A stretch of 33,225 nucleotides of DNA from Pararhodobacter sp. SW119 (GCF_017811755.1 NZ_JADDJF010000037.1:1-33225); one strand, 5' to 3'. Positions 9,215 through 18,190 are shown, counted from the first letter of the stretch. Numbers and translations are program-made. The notes: a model not told the origin generated them from the sequence alone.

Positions 9215-9882
9215 CAGGACAATCTCCGCCCGACGCGGGACGACAGCCAGAATGTCACCGCGATCGTGAAGAGGCTGATCGCCACCAGCACCGCCGACAT
9301 GATCGCCGCCCCCCGGTCGTCGAAGCCCTGCACCCGGTCGTAGATGGAGATGGCGATGGTCTTGGTCTCGCCGGGGATCGATCCGCCGACCATCAGCACG
9401 ATGCCGAATTCGCCTAGCGTATGGGCGAAGGTCAGCACCATCGCGGTCACGACGCCGGGCCAGGCCAGCGGCAGTTCGACCTTCCACAGCGACCGCCAGG
9501 GCGACATGCCACAGCAGGCGGCCGCCTCGCGCACCTCGGCCGGGACCGCCTGGAAGCCGCGCTGCGCGGGCTGGATCGCGAAGGGCAGGTTGAAGATGAT
9601 CGAAGCCAGCACCAGCCCCTGGAAGCTGAACACAAGCTGGCTGCCGAAAAGCCCCTGCCACAGATCGCCCAGCGGCGAATTGCGGCCGAAAGCGACCAGC
9701 AGGTAGAAGCCGAAGACCGTCGGTGGCAGCACAAGCGGCAGCATCACCAGCGCCTCGACCAGTCCCTTTGAGCGAAACTGGCGATAGGCCAGGAAGCGAC
9801 CCATCAGAACCGATACCGGCAGCAGGAAGACCACGGTCCACCCCGCCAGCCGCAGCGAGAGCCAAAGCGCGGTCCAGTCCAT
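9214..9882 (-). CDS. modB: Molybdate ABC transporter permease ModB
   Basis: Inner-membrane permease (222 aa) of the molybdate importer, normal length. About five or six hydrophobic segments are visible, beginning with WLSLRLAGWTVVFLLPVSVLMG. The cytoplasmic EAA loop that docks onto ModC reads EAAACCGMSPWRSLWKVELPLAWPG, and the family segment VMLPLVLPPTVFGFYLL is present. It starts 4 bases after the modA stop and overlaps modC by one base, so the three genes form one operon. A CysT/CysW-type sulfate permease is the main alternative, but the partner genes argue for molybdate. Confidence 0.94.
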   Translation of the reverse strand: MDWTALWLSLRLAGWTVVFLLPVSVLMGRFLAYRQFRSKGLVEALVMLPLVLPPTVFGFYLLVAFGRNSPLGDLWQGLFGSQLVFSFQGLVLASIIFNLPFAIQPAQRGFQAVPAEVREAAACCGMSPWRSLWKVELPLAWPGVVTAMVLTFAHTLGEFGIVLMVGGSIPGETKTIAISIYDRVQGFDDRGAAIMSAVLVAISLFTIAVTFWLSSRVGRRLS

Positions 9883-9886
9883 GCGC

Positions 9887-10678
9887 TCACGCGCCCTCGG
9901 GCAGCACGAAGCCGTAGCGTGCCATGATTTCGCGCGCCGCCGGTTCGTTCATGTAGGCGTAGAAAGCCTGCGCCACCGCGCCCGCGCCCTTCAGCAGGGC
10001 CATGCGATGGCGCAGCGGTTGGTGCCACTCCTCGGGGATCAGCGCATAGGTGCCGCGCCGCGCGACCTCGGGGGCCAGCGCCAGCGAGTAGGCGATGATC
10101 CCCCCCTCGGCATTGCCCGACAGCGCGAACTGCGCGGCCTGGCTCACGTTTTCTCCCAGCACCAGGACGGGTTGCAGGTCATCCCAAAGTCCCTGCGCCT
10201 GAAGGGCCTCCCGCGCGGCAATCCCGAAGGGCGCATGGTCGGGGTTGGCGATGGCAAACCGCGTGATCCCTCCCGCGTCCAGCAAGGCGCGCACCCCCTC
10301 CAGCCCTTCCGCCGGATCGAGGGGCGATCCGTTGGGCGCCACCAGAACGATCCGGCCAAGCGCGTAAACCCGTCCGCCGTCACGGGTGAACCCATCGCGA
10401 TGAAGCGCCAGCGGCACGGCATCGTCGGCGGCAAGGAACAGCTCGAACGGCGCCCCTTCCCGGATCTGGCGCGACAGATTGCCGGTCGAGCCGAAGGACA
10501 GCCGCACCCGACTGCCGGTGGCGGCGGTGAAGCTCTCCGCAATCTCGGTCAGGGCGAACTGCAGGTTGGCGGCGGCGGCCACGATCGGCGCGCGGTCCCG
10601 AGCGGAGGCGGAAGCGGCGGCAAGCGCAAGGACAGCTGCGGCCGCAAGAAACGTGCGGCGGGCAATGACGCTGATCAT
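9887..10678 (-). CDS. modA: Molybdate ABC transporter substrate-binding protein ModA
   Basis: Periplasmic molybdate-binding protein (263 aa) delivering the oxyanion to ModBC. The signal peptide MISVIARRTFLAAAAVLALAA ends at ASA. It contains ARRTFL, reminiscent of a twin-arginine motif, so Tat export is possible. ModA family features follow: VAAAANLQFALTEIAESF, FGSTGNLSRQI, PFELFLAADD, VYALGRIVLVAPNG and FAIANPDHAPFG. The ATG at 10678 is chosen because GGAGAG lies 7 bases upstream and the signal peptide begins there; the in-frame upstream extension to 10792 crosses the operator and promoter and is rejected. It is the first gene of modABC. Confidence 0.94.
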   Translation of the reverse strand: MISVIARRTFLAAAAVLALAAASASARDRAPIVAAAANLQFALTEIAESFTAATGSRVRLSFGSTGNLSRQIREGAPFELFLAADDAVPLALHRDGFTRDGGRVYALGRIVLVAPNGSPLDPAEGLEGVRALLDAGGITRFAIANPDHAPFGIAAREALQAQGLWDDLQPVLVLGENVSQAAQFALSGNAEGGIIAYSLALAPEVARRGTYALIPEEWHQPLRHRMALLKGAGAVAQAFYAYMNEPAAREIMARYGFVLPEGA

Positions 10679-10693
10679 GAACGACTCTCCGCA

Positions 10694-10739
10694 GATATGT
10701 TTCCCGAAACATATCGCAGGAAGTCCGTCCAGCGGGCAA
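10694..10739 (-). promoter_or_regulatory. modABC promoter overlapped by a perfect 22-bp palindrome (putative Mo-box-like operator)
   Basis: The palindrome at 10694-10715 has 10-bp arms GATATGTTTC and GAAACATATC around CC. On the minus strand the element TTGCCC (10739-10734) is 18 bases upstream of GATATG (10715-10710), so the likely -10 box forms one arm of the palindrome. The ribosome site GGAGAG follows directly. A protein bound here would block transcription, as expected for molybdate-responsive repression of modABC by ModE/MopA-type regulators. The sequence is not identical to the published Mo-box, and no modE gene is in the window. Confidence 0.65.
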
Positions 10740-10963
10740 GCGTTATTTCCGCGCGGGAATATCCGAAGGCGTAGCCCGCTGCACTCGGGCACAGTCCGAT
10801 TGATCTCAGCTTTGCCAGATCCGCCAGGCTACCGCGGCGACGACACCCCCGACGGTGCTTGCCCCGCAGCGGCCACGGCTGCGCACCGCCGAACGCGCCC
10901 CCCTTCCGTGCAAGCGCGTTCGCACAGACCAAACGTATGTCCCTGCCGGCTTCGGCGCGCGCA

Positions 10964-11953
10964 TCAGCTTCCGGCCTGATAGCCGCCGTTGCGATGCCAG
11001 TTCCACGCATCGCCGATCATCTGCTCGAGCGTGGATCGCCGCGGCGCCCAGCCCAATTCCTCGGCCGCGCGCCGGCTTCCCGAAACCAGCCGCGTCGCAT
11101 CGCCGCCCCGGCGCGGCCCGGTCCTGTAGGGAACCTTGCGCCCGGTGACAGCCTCGGCCGCGTCGATCACCTCGCGCACCGAAAAGCCGGTGCCGGTCCC
11201 AAGGTTGAAGACCCGCGACCCGCGACCCGCCGCCAGCCAGTCCAGCCCCAGGACATGCGCCTCCACCAGGTCCATCACATGCACGTAGTCGCGAATGCAG
11301 GTCCCGTCCGGCGTCGCGTAATCGTCGCCGTGGATCACAAGCTCCGGGCGCTGCCCGTCGATCGCCTGCAGGATCAGCGGGATCAGATGCGTCTCGGGTT
11401 GATGCCACTCGCCGATCTCGCCCCCGGGGTCGGCGCCGGCCACGTTGAAATAGCGGAAAATCACCGCATTCAGCCCCTGGCTGGCGCCGAAGTCACGCAG
11501 CATCTCCTCGACCGCGCGCTTCGACGAGCCGTAGGAATTCAGCGGCTGCTGGGGGCTGCCCTCGTCCAGCGTGACGCCGTCATGCTCGCCATAAGTCGCG
11601 CAGGTCGACGAGAAGACGATGCTGCGACAATCGGCCGCCAGCGCCGCCTCGATGAGTCCCAAAGACCCCACGACGTTGTTGCGCCAGTACTTGCCCGGAT
11701 CGGCCATCGCCTCGCCCACCAGGCTGAAGGCCGCGAAATGCACCACCGCCACCGGCCGATAGCGGGCAAACGCCGCATCGAGCGCGGCGCGGTCCGCCAG
11801 ATCGGCCCGGATCAGCGGTCCGTACTTGACCGCCTCCGCCCATCCCGTCGAAAGGTTGTCGACTGTCACGGGTATATGGCCCCGCGCCGCAAGCATCTTG
11901 CAGGCATGCGACCCTATGTAGCCCGCCCCCCCGGTAACCAGCACATGACTCAT
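10964..11953 (-). CDS. galE: UDP-glucose 4-epimerase GalE
   Basis: Cytosolic NAD-dependent epimerase (329 aa) interconverting UDP-glucose and UDP-galactose, an extended SDR. The Rossmann fingerprint TGGAGYIGS lies at residues 7-15, the active-site serine region reads FSSTCATYGE and the catalytic YxxxK is YGSSK. Typical GalE segments FRYFNVAGADPGGEIGEWH, DGTCIRDYVHVMDL and FNLGTGTGFSV are intact. The start MSHVLVTGG at 11953 has GGGGAAG about 6 bases upstream; the longer frame adds only 11 unlikely residues. It stands alone and would feed sugar nucleotides to polysaccharide synthesis, matching the mutase and the export lipoprotein near the left end. Confidence 0.94.
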   Translation of the reverse strand: MSHVLVTGGAGYIGSHACKMLAARGHIPVTVDNLSTGWAEAVKYGPLIRADLADRAALDAAFARYRPVAVVHFAAFSLVGEAMADPGKYWRNNVVGSLGLIEAALAADCRSIVFSSTCATYGEHDGVTLDEGSPQQPLNSYGSSKRAVEEMLRDFGASQGLNAVIFRYFNVAGADPGGEIGEWHQPETHLIPLILQAIDGQRPELVIHGDDYATPDGTCIRDYVHVMDLVEAHVLGLDWLAAGRGSRVFNLGTGTGFSVREVIDAAEAVTGRKVPYRTGPRRGGDATRLVSGSRRAAEELGWAPRRSTLEQMIGDAWNWHRNGGYQAGS

Positions 11954-12123
11954 GCCTACTTCCCCGCCCTTGCGACGACCTGCCACACCGGGGACGCGGG
12001 ACGAAACGGATCGGGCATGCGGGATCTCTTCGCTGGTTGCCGTGGGAACCTGTCAGAATCGCTCAACCGGCGCAATACACTGCCCCATCGAACCACCGGC
12101 CGCCGGATTCGCACGACACGGGC

Positions 12124-13065
12124 TCAGACATTGCCACCCTCGGGCGGTCGCTGTCGCGCGGCCTCGCGTTGGCCGGTCAGCCGCTCCGCCGCCTCGATCA
12201 GCGCGGCAAGGACGGGTGTATGCGTCTCGCGCCAGGGGGCGATCAGACCGACCTGCGGCGCGGCACGCGGGTCCGTTCCCGGCGCGGCCTCGATCGGCAG
12301 CGCGACCAGGTCGGCGCGATTGCCGAACATCCGCGCCGCCTGTTCGGTCACCACCGTCGCCCAGTCGCCGCCCAGCACCTGCGAGACCAGCGCCAGCAGC
12401 GAATTCGATTCGACCGCTGCCTGCACCGACACCCCGGCCTCGGCCAGGTGGCGGTCGATGATCCGGCGGTTCTGCATCGAGCCGATCAGCAGGCACAGCC
12501 GCAACCCGGCCAGGTCGGCCCAGCGCACGCGCCGCGCACCGGCCAGCGGATGGTCGTGCCGCAAAAGCAGCCGGTAGCTTTCCCGATAAAGCGCGACGGT
12601 GCTGACCCGGCCCAAAGGCTCGTTGTCGAGGTAGCTCACCCCGGCATCGAGCTGCAGGCTCTGCATCTCCTCCAGAATCTCGATCGACGTGCGCGAAAGG
12701 ATCTGCAGGCTCAGGTTCGGATGACGCCGCAGGAACGGCGTGACCAGTTCCGCGACCATCGGCAGCGCCGTCGGAATCACCCCCAGCCGCAGCCGGCCGG
12801 TCAGGCCCTTGCGGCGGGCGCGCATCTCGTCGCGCATCTGGCGGCTGTCGGCGACGATCCGCCGCGCCCAGTCAAGCACCCGCTCCCCCTCGGGCGTCAG
12901 CCCCTGAAAGCGCGCGCCGCGCCGGACCAGCTGCACGCCCAGGTCGCCCTCCAGCGCGCGGATCGCGGCGGAAAGCGCCGGTTGCGTCACGCCATGCGCT
13001 TCCGCCGCGCGGCCGAAATGCCGCTCGTTCGCCAGCGCGATGAACATTTCCAGACGATCGAGCAT
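12124..13065 (-). CDS. LysR-family transcriptional regulator (FdsR-like)
   Basis: DNA-binding regulator (313 aa). The winged HTH covers residues 1-60 (LEMFIALANERHFGRAAEAHGVTQPALSAAIRALEGDLGVQLVRRG), followed by a periplasmic-binding-like effector domain. The ATG at 13065 is chosen because GGAGAGG is directly upstream and the HTH begins immediately; an in-frame extension to 13146 is rejected. From memory, the wording of the protein (SRTSIEIL, DAGVSYLDNEPLGRV, MQNRRIID, AVESNSLLALV) resembles LysR regulators next to NAD-dependent formate dehydrogenase (fds) operons, but no fds genes are in this window. It is divergent from the S49 peptidase gene across 98 bases, where its own operator would be expected. 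The target is unknown. Confidence 0.88.
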   Translation of the reverse strand: MLDRLEMFIALANERHFGRAAEAHGVTQPALSAAIRALEGDLGVQLVRRGARFQGLTPEGERVLDWARRIVADSRQMRDEMRARRKGLTGRLRLGVIPTALPMVAELVTPFLRRHPNLSLQILSRTSIEILEEMQSLQLDAGVSYLDNEPLGRVSTVALYRESYRLLLRHDHPLAGARRVRWADLAGLRLCLLIGSMQNRRIIDRHLAEAGVSVQAAVESNSLLALVSQVLGGDWATVVTEQAARMFGNRADLVALPIEAAPGTDPRAAPQVGLIAPWRETHTPVLAALIEAAERLTGQREAARQRPPEGGNV

Positions 13066-13163
13066 GTCCTCTCCGGCGCCCCCGCGGTCAGTGAACGCGA
13101 GCGGCAGCCAAAAGGAAAGCCCCGGGCTTGCTGGTGGCGCGGCCACGTCCTACATGGTGCGCG

Positions 13164-13979
13164 ATGACCCGCGCCCCCTCTCCCTCGCTGACCGATCGGC
13201 TGTTGCGCCGCGCCCCGCGCGTGAATCTCGTGCGTCTGCACGGCATGATCGCCGCGGGCGGGCGCGGCCGCCTGTCGGACGCCACGCTCGCGCCGCTCTT
13301 GGAACGGGCGTTTCGTCAGGGCCGACCGGCGGCGGTCGCGCTCAGCATCAACTCGCCCGGCGGCTCGCCGGTGCAAAGCTCGCTGATCGCCGCGCGCATC
13401 CGCCGTCTGGCCGACGAAACCAGGGTGCCGGTTCACGCCTTCGTCGAGGATTTGGCGGCCTCGGGCGGCTACTGGATTGCCGTCGCGGCGGATGAGATCG
13501 TGGCGGACCGTGTCTCGATCCTGGGGTCGATCGGGGTGATCGCCGGCGGCTTCGGCGCGCCCGAGGCGCTGGCCAAGCTGGGCCTCGAGCGGCGCATCTA
13601 CACCGCTGGCCAGAACAAGAGCCAGCTTGACCCGTTCCGCCCCGAAAACCCCGAGGACGTGGCGCGCCTGAAACGCCTGCTTGATCAGATGCACGGCGCC
13701 TTCATCGACCATGTCCGGGCTCGGCGCGCGGATAAACTGGACGCCGACGCCGATCTCTTCACCGGCCAGTTCTGGCTGGGCGAGGAGGCCGTAAGCCTCG
13801 GGCTGGCCGATGCGCTGGGGCATCCCGTGCCCCATCTGAAGGCCGCCTACGGCCAGAAGGTGCGCATCGTCCCCTATGGCATTCGGCGTCCGTTCCTGTC
13901 GCGCTTCGGCTTGTCGCTGGCCGAGGATGCGCTCATGCTCGCCGAGGAACGCGCGCACTGGGCGCGCTACGGGATGTGA
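13164..13979 (+). CDS. S49 family serine peptidase (SppA/SohB-like)
   Basis: Single-domain S49 peptidase (271 aa) of the ClpP/crotonase fold, probably degrading signal peptides or membrane-protein fragments. The Ser-Lys dyad is visible: Ser100 in AASGGYW and Lys152 in AGQNKSQLDPF, 52 residues apart as in Bacillus SppA. The oxyanion segment INSPGGSP (62-69) is present. No transmembrane segment or signal peptide is seen at the N-terminus, unlike classic SppA, so it may be cytosolic or peripherally attached. The ATG at 13164 lacks a clear ribosome site. It leads a tight cluster, with the small zinc-ribbon membrane protein starting 1 base after its stop. Confidence 0.88.
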   Translation: MTRAPSPSLTDRLLRRAPRVNLVRLHGMIAAGGRGRLSDATLAPLLERAFRQGRPAAVALSINSPGGSPVQSSLIAARIRRLADETRVPVHAFVEDLAASGGYWIAVAADEIVADRVSILGSIGVIAGGFGAPEALAKLGLERRIYTAGQNKSQLDPFRPENPEDVARLKRLLDQMHGAFIDHVRARRADKLDADADLFTGQFWLGEEAVSLGLADALGHPVPHLKAAYGQKVRIVPYGIRRPFLSRFGLSLAEDALMLAEERAHWARYGM

Positions 13980-13980
13980 C

Positions 13981-14169
13981 ATGCTGTTGAAGATCGTCGC
14001 CATCTTCCTGATCTTCATGATCGTCATGGGCGCGGTGCAGAAGCTGCTGCGCGGCCGGCGCGAGGGGCAGCGCAAGGCGATCGACCAGCTTCGCTGTCCG
14101 CAGTGCAAGCGCATCCAGATCTCCCGCGCGCCCGCCCCCTGCGACCGCAGCGATTGCGAGTATCGTTGA
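13981..14169 (+). CDS. Small membrane protein with a four-cysteine zinc-ribbon-like tail
   Basis: A 62-aa protein of unknown function. Residues 4-19 form one hydrophobic segment, residues 21-32 are strongly basic (LLRGRREGQRK), and the tail has cysteines at 39, 42, 54 and 59 in a CPQC...C...C pattern, suggesting one bound zinc. The positive-inside rule predicts a cytoplasmic tail. It starts 1 base after the peptidase stop, and its own TGA shares its last base with the ATG of the antiporter gene, so it is embedded in a translationally coupled trio. The intact frame, this packing and the paired cysteines argue that it is real. Confidence 0.78.
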   Translation: MLLKIVAIFLIFMIVMGAVQKLLRGRREGQRKAIDQLRCPQCKRIQISRAPAPCDRSDCEYR

Positions 14170-15110
14170 TGCTCTATGACTTGCTGCTGGTGGCCGGCGG
14201 GCTGGCCCTGCTGGTCGTTGCGGGCGATGCGCTGGTCAAGGGCGCGGTCAACCTGAGCCTGCGGCTGGGCGTCCCGGCCCTGATCGTCGGGCTGACGGTC
14301 GTGTCGATGGGCACCTCGGCGCCCGAGCTTTTCGTCTCGGTCGAGGCGGTGCTGAAAGGGGCGCCGGCGCTGGCACTCGGCAATGTCGTCGGCTCGAACA
14401 TCGCCAATATCCTGCTTGTGCTGGGCGTGCCCGCGCTGATCGCGGCGGTCCCCGTCGCGCGCGAGTTGGGGCGGGACTGGGCGATCATGATGGGGACGAG
14501 CGCGCTCTTCATCGCGTTGACCTTCACCGGGGCGATCGGGACCTGGCAGGCGCTGGTCCTGCTGGCGGCGCTTCTGGGATTGCTCGTGCTCTGGTACCGG
14601 CGCGCGGTCGATCACCGGAACGACCGGACCGAGGCCGAGGTGCTGGAGGCCGCCGAGGACGGCATGCCGGCGTGGAAGATCGTGGCCTATCTGGCGGTCG
14701 GCGTGGTCGGGCTGCCGGTCGGCGCGAACCTTCTGGTCGACGGCGCGGTGAACATCGCCACGGTCCTCGGCGTCAGCGAGGCGGTGATCGGGCTGACGCT
14801 GGTCGCGGTCGGCACCTCGCTGCCCGAACTCGCCACGACCGTCGCCGCCGCGCTGCGCCGCGAGGCTGGCGTGGCCCTGGGCAACGTGCTCGGCTCGAAC
14901 GTGTTCAACCTGCTGGGCATCATCGGCGTCGCCGGCCTTTTCGGCACGATCCCGGTCCCCGAGGAGATGCTGCGCCTCGACCTCTGGGTGATGCTGGGCG
15001 CCTCGGCCGGCCTGGGGGCGTTCATCTACACGGGGCGTTCGATCGGGCGGGTCTGGGGGGCGGTCTTGATCCTGCTCTACACCGCCTATGTGGTCAGCCT
15101 GTTCTACTGA
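14169..15110 (+). CDS. Calcium/sodium antiporter (CaCA family, YrbG-like)
   Basis: Inner-membrane cation exchanger (313 aa) with about ten hydrophobic segments in two inverted halves. Each half carries the family alpha-repeat: GTSAPELFVS with GNVVGSNIANILL in the first, and GTSLPELATT with GNVLGSNVFNLLG in the second, including the acidic residues that bind the cation. The halves are joined by a short acidic cytoplasmic loop (NDRTEAEVLEAAEDG). The start overlaps the stop of the zinc-ribbon gene by one base. The ion pair is inferred from family membership; K-dependent or other Ca exchangers are possible. Confidence 0.92.
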   Translation: MLYDLLLVAGGLALLVVAGDALVKGAVNLSLRLGVPALIVGLTVVSMGTSAPELFVSVEAVLKGAPALALGNVVGSNIANILLVLGVPALIAAVPVARELGRDWAIMMGTSALFIALTFTGAIGTWQALVLLAALLGLLVLWYRRAVDHRNDRTEAEVLEAAEDGMPAWKIVAYLAVGVVGLPVGANLLVDGAVNIATVLGVSEAVIGLTLVAVGTSLPELATTVAAALRREAGVALGNVLGSNVFNLLGIIGVAGLFGTIPVPEEMLRLDLWVMLGASAGLGAFIYTGRSIGRVWGAVLILLYTAYVVSLFY

Positions 15111-15120
15111 GGAGTGACGC

Positions 15121-15903
15121 ATGACCGAACGGGCACTGATCACCGGCGCCGGCAAGCGGCTGGGCCGCGCGATGGCGCTTTATCTGGCTTCGCGGGGCCA
15201 CGATGTGGCGCTGCACTGCGCCTCCAGCCGCGATGCCGCCGAGCAGACCGCGGCCGAGGCGCGCGACCTGGGCGTCAAGGTCGCGGTGCTGCAGGCCGAC
15301 CTGCTGGACGAGGATGCGACCGAAGCGCTGGTGCCGGCTGCCCGCGACGCCTTGGGCGGGGCCTTGACGGTGCTGATCAACAACGCCTCGATCTTCGAGC
15401 ATGACACGGTCGAAACCGCGACGCGCGAAAGCTGGGACCGGCATATCGGCTCGAACCTGCGCGCCCCGTTCGTACTGACGCAGGGCTTCGCGCGGCAGGG
15501 GCCGACCGGCGCGCGGGACGATCAGGGCGAGCCCATCGCGCGGGGCCTGATCGTCAACATGATCGATCAGCGCGTGCGCAAGCTGACGCCCGAATTCATG
15601 ACCTACACCATCGCCAAGATGGGCCTCTGGGCGATGACCCGCACAACCGCGCAGGCGCTTGCCCCGGACATCCGCGTCAACGCCATCGGCCCCGGCCCGA
15701 CCCTGAAAGGCGGACGGCAAAGCGCGGATCACTTCGCCCGCCAACGCGCCGCAACGGTGCTGGAACGCGGCGCGAACCCGGCGGATATCACCGCGGCGCT
15801 GGGGTATTTCCTCGATGCGCCAGCGGTGACCGGGCAGCTGATCTGCGTCGATGGCGGCCAACACCTCGGCTGGCAGACACCGGACGTGCTTGGCGTGGAA
15901 TAG
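15121..15903 (+). CDS. SDR family oxidoreductase, pteridine-reductase-like
   Basis: NAD(P)-dependent short-chain reductase (260 aa). The cofactor fingerprint is TGAGKRLG (TGxxxRxG), a variant typical of pteridine reductases and FolM-type dihydromonapterin reductases rather than the usual TGxxxGxG; the Arg suggests NADPH. The NNAS motif (residues 90-93) and active-site YTIAK are present. Where classical SDRs have a catalytic Ser this one reads VNMIDQRV, with Asp, again as in pteridine reductases. Ribosome site GGAG lies about 7 bases before the ATG and 10 bases separate it from the antiporter stop. Reduction of dihydrofolate or dihydropterin is a reasonable guess, not shown. Confidence 0.85.
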   Translation: MTERALITGAGKRLGRAMALYLASRGHDVALHCASSRDAAEQTAAEARDLGVKVAVLQADLLDEDATEALVPAARDALGGALTVLINNASIFEHDTVETATRESWDRHIGSNLRAPFVLTQGFARQGPTGARDDQGEPIARGLIVNMIDQRVRKLTPEFMTYTIAKMGLWAMTRTTAQALAPDIRVNAIGPGPTLKGGRQSADHFARQRAATVLERGANPADITAALGYFLDAPAVTGQLICVDGGQHLGWQTPDVLGVE

Positions 15904-16203
15904 GCATTTGGTGAAAGGAACTTGCGCCTTTGTCCACCGGCGTCCGGCCCAGTAACAGCCAGGTAACGAAAGCGTTGGTTTTTCAGTCCCTTGGCCCAGG
16001 AATTAAAATTTCCAAAGCGAAAACAACAGCTTGAAAAACCGCCCAAAAAATAGGCAATGTCACGAAGCCGCGTTGAATCAAGGGATTTCCGTGATAGCCC
16101 ATTGTCTGCCCACAAAGTTATCCACAGAAACCGTGGACAGTTGCGCTCTTGACCTGTTCGCGCTGAAAGTGCAGCCGATTCGAAGAATCAACCTAAGGAT
16201 GCG
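15904..16203. other. AT-richer intergenic region upstream of uvrC with a consensus DnaA box
   Basis: 300 bases with no credible gene; a 128-codon minus-strand frame is unsupported. The stretch 15960-16080 is A/T-rich. TTATCCACA at 16118-16126 is a perfect DnaA box. GATTC-GAA-GAATC at 16177-16189 is a small inverted repeat just before the uvrC ribosome site (AAGGA). No LexA box of the GTTC-N7-GTTC type was found. Confidence 0.6.
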
Positions 16204-18063
16204 ATGACCGACCCCGCCCCGATAGGCCATGCGCTGATCCAGTCCTACCTGCGCACGCTCGACGCCTCGCCCGGCGTCTACCGGATGCTGGATGCGCAGG
16301 CCCGGGTCCTCTATGTCGGCAAGGCGCGCAACCTCAAGGCCCGGGTGTCCAGTTACGCCCGCCCGACGGGCCATTCCGGGCGGATCGCGCGGATGATTGC
16401 CGAAACCGCGTCGATGATGTTCCTGACCACGCGCACCGAGACCGAGGCGCTGCTGCTGGAGCAGAACCTCATCAAGCAGCTCAAGCCCGTCTACAACGTG
16501 CTTCTGCGCGACGACAAAAGCTTTCCGAACATCCTGATCGCCAAGGACCATGCCTTTCCGCAGATCCGCAAACACCGCGGCAAGCGCAGCACGCGGGGCA
16601 GCTACTTCGGCCCCTTCGCCAGCGCCGGCGCGGTCAACCGGACGCTGAACCACCTGCAGCGGGTCTTCCTGCTGCGCACCTGCGCCGACACGGTCTTCCA
16701 GAACCGCACGCGGCCCTGCCTGCTCTACCAGATCAAGCGCTGCAGCGGTCCCTGCGTCGGCCATGTCTCGGCCGAGGATTACGCGGCCCTGGTCACCGAC
16801 GCCGAGCGTTTCCTGGAAGGCAAGTCGACCCGCATCCAGGCCGAACTGGCCGCGCAGATGCAGGACGCGGCCGAGGCGATGGAATACGAGCGCGCCGCGG
16901 CGCTGCGCGACCGCATCCGCGCGCTGACCGCCGTGCAGCAGAACCAGGGCATCAACCCGCGCAGCGTATCCGAGGCCGACGTGATCGCCGTGCATCTGGA
17001 ACGCGGGCAGGCCTGCGTGCAGGTCTTCTTCATCCGCGCCAACCAGAGCTGGGGCAACCGCGACTTCTATCCCCGCACCGGCTCGGGCGCCGAGGAGCCC
17101 GAGATCCTGGAGGCGTTCCTGGCGCAGTTCTACGACGACAAGCCGCCGCCCCGGCAGATCCTGCTGTCCCACCCCATCGACAACGAGGACCTGATCCACG
17201 AGCTCCTCTCGGCCCGCGCCGGGCGCAATGTCGAACTGCGCGTGCCGCAGCGGGGCGAAAAGGCGGAACTGGTCGAGAACGCCGCCCGCAATGCCCGCGA
17301 AAGCCTCGCACGGCGCATGGCCGAGGGCGCGGCGCAGTCGAAGCTGCTGGCGGGCCTTGCCGAGGCGCTGGAACTGGAAGCCCCGCCGCGCCGGATCGAG
17401 GTCTACGACAACAGCCATATCCAGGGCACCAATGCAGTCGGCGCGATGATCGTCGCCGGGGCGGACGGGTTCATCAAGAGCCAGTACCGCAAGTTCAACA
17501 TCCGCGGCACCGACCTGACCCCGGGCGACGACTTCGGCATGATGAAGGAGGTCCTGACCCGCCGCTTCGAACGCCTGCTGAAAGAGGACCCCGACCGCGA
17601 GGGCGAGGCCTGGCCGGATCTTTTGCTGATCGACGGCGGCGCCGGGCAGGTGTCGGCCGTGGCCGGCATCATGGCCGATCTGGGGGTGGACGACCTGCCG
17701 GTCGTGGGCGTCGCCAAGGGCATCGACCGCGACGCCGGCAAGGAGGAATTCCACCGCCCCGGCCGCCGGCCCTTCGCGCTGAAGATGAACGACCCGGTGC
17801 TCTACTTCGTGCAGCGCCTGCGGGACGAGGCGCATCGCTTCGCCATCGGCGCGCACCGCACGAAGCGCGCCAAGGCGACCTCGGCCACGCCGCTCGACGA
17901 GGTGCCGGGCGTCGGCGCGGGGCGCAAGCGCGCGCTGCTGGCGCATTTCGGCTCGGCCAAGGCGGTAACGCGGGCGGGGCTGGCGGACCTGCAGGCGGTG
18001 CCCGGCATATCCGAGGCGATGGCCCGGACGATCTATGATTTCTTCCATCCGGGGAGTGGTTGA
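16204..18063 (+). CDS. uvrC: Excinuclease ABC subunit C
   Basis: Nucleotide excision repair endonuclease (619 aa), which makes both incisions around a lesion in the UvrABC pathway. The N-terminal GIY-YIG domain is at about residues 20-100 ([41 protein letters not shown]). A four-cysteine region appears near 160-185 ([21 protein letters not shown]). The UVR/UvrB-interaction segment follows ([17 protein letters not shown]), then the RNase H-like domain ([27 protein letters not shown]) and C-terminal helix-hairpin-helix motifs ([22 protein letters not shown]). Ribosome site AAGGA is 6 bases from the ATG. The gene is complete. Confidence 0.97.
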   Translation: MTDPAPIGHALIQSYLRTLDASPGVYRMLDAQARVLYVGKARNLKARVSSYARPTGHSGRIARMIAETASMMFLTTRTETEALLLEQNLIKQLKPVYNVLLRDDKSFPNILIAKDHAFPQIRKHRGKRSTRGSYFGPFASAGAVNRTLNHLQRVFLLRTCADTVFQNRTRPCLLYQIKRCSGPCVGHVSAEDYAALVTDAERFLEGKSTRIQAELAAQMQDAAEAMEYERAAALRDRIRALTAVQQNQGINPRSVSEADVIAVHLERGQACVQVFFIRANQSWGNRDFYPRTGSGAEEPEILEAFLAQFYDDKPPPRQILLSHPIDNEDLIHELLSARAGRNVELRVPQRGEKAELVENAARNARESLARRMAEGAAQSKLLAGLAEALELEAPPRRIEVYDNSHIQGTNAVGAMIVAGADGFIKSQYRKFNIRGTDLTPGDDFGMMKEVLTRRFERLLKEDPDREGEAWPDLLLIDGGAGQVSAVAGIMADLGVDDLPVVGVAKGIDRDAGKEEFHRPGRRPFALKMNDPVLYFVQRLRDEAHRFAIGAHRTKRAKATSATPLDEVPGVGAGRKRALLAHFGSAKAVTRAGLADLQAVPGISEAMARTIYDFFHPGSG

Positions 18064-18091
18064 GCCCGCTGAAGGCCCCGCCGGCGGTGGA

Positions 18092-18107
18092 TGCTCAAGC
18101 TTGAGCA
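18092..18107. repeat. 16-bp perfect palindrome with CTTGAGCA half-sites
   Basis: TGCTCAAGCTTGAGCA lies 29 bases after the uvrC stop. It shares the half-site CTTGAGCA and a following AAT with the palindrome in the GntR/TRAP divergent promoter (23523-23540), so it could be a second site for that regulator. It lacks a loop and T-run and is a poor terminator. Confidence 0.5.
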
Positions 18108-18190
18108 ATCGCGCAATCCCCTGATTTCAAATGGGAACGTTTTTTTCGTCAACCTTCTGGTAACCAGATGGAGCTGCCAACGTGGCGAAA

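Noticed and set aside
8093-9865. 590-residue fused ModC reading
   Set aside because: The N-terminal 217 codons are modB read in the wrong frame; ModB has its own intact frame and ModC starts at the overlapping ATG at 9214.
15904-16203. Chromosomal origin of replication
   Set aside because: Only one consensus DnaA box is present, and no dnaA, hemE or similar origin neighbours are seen.
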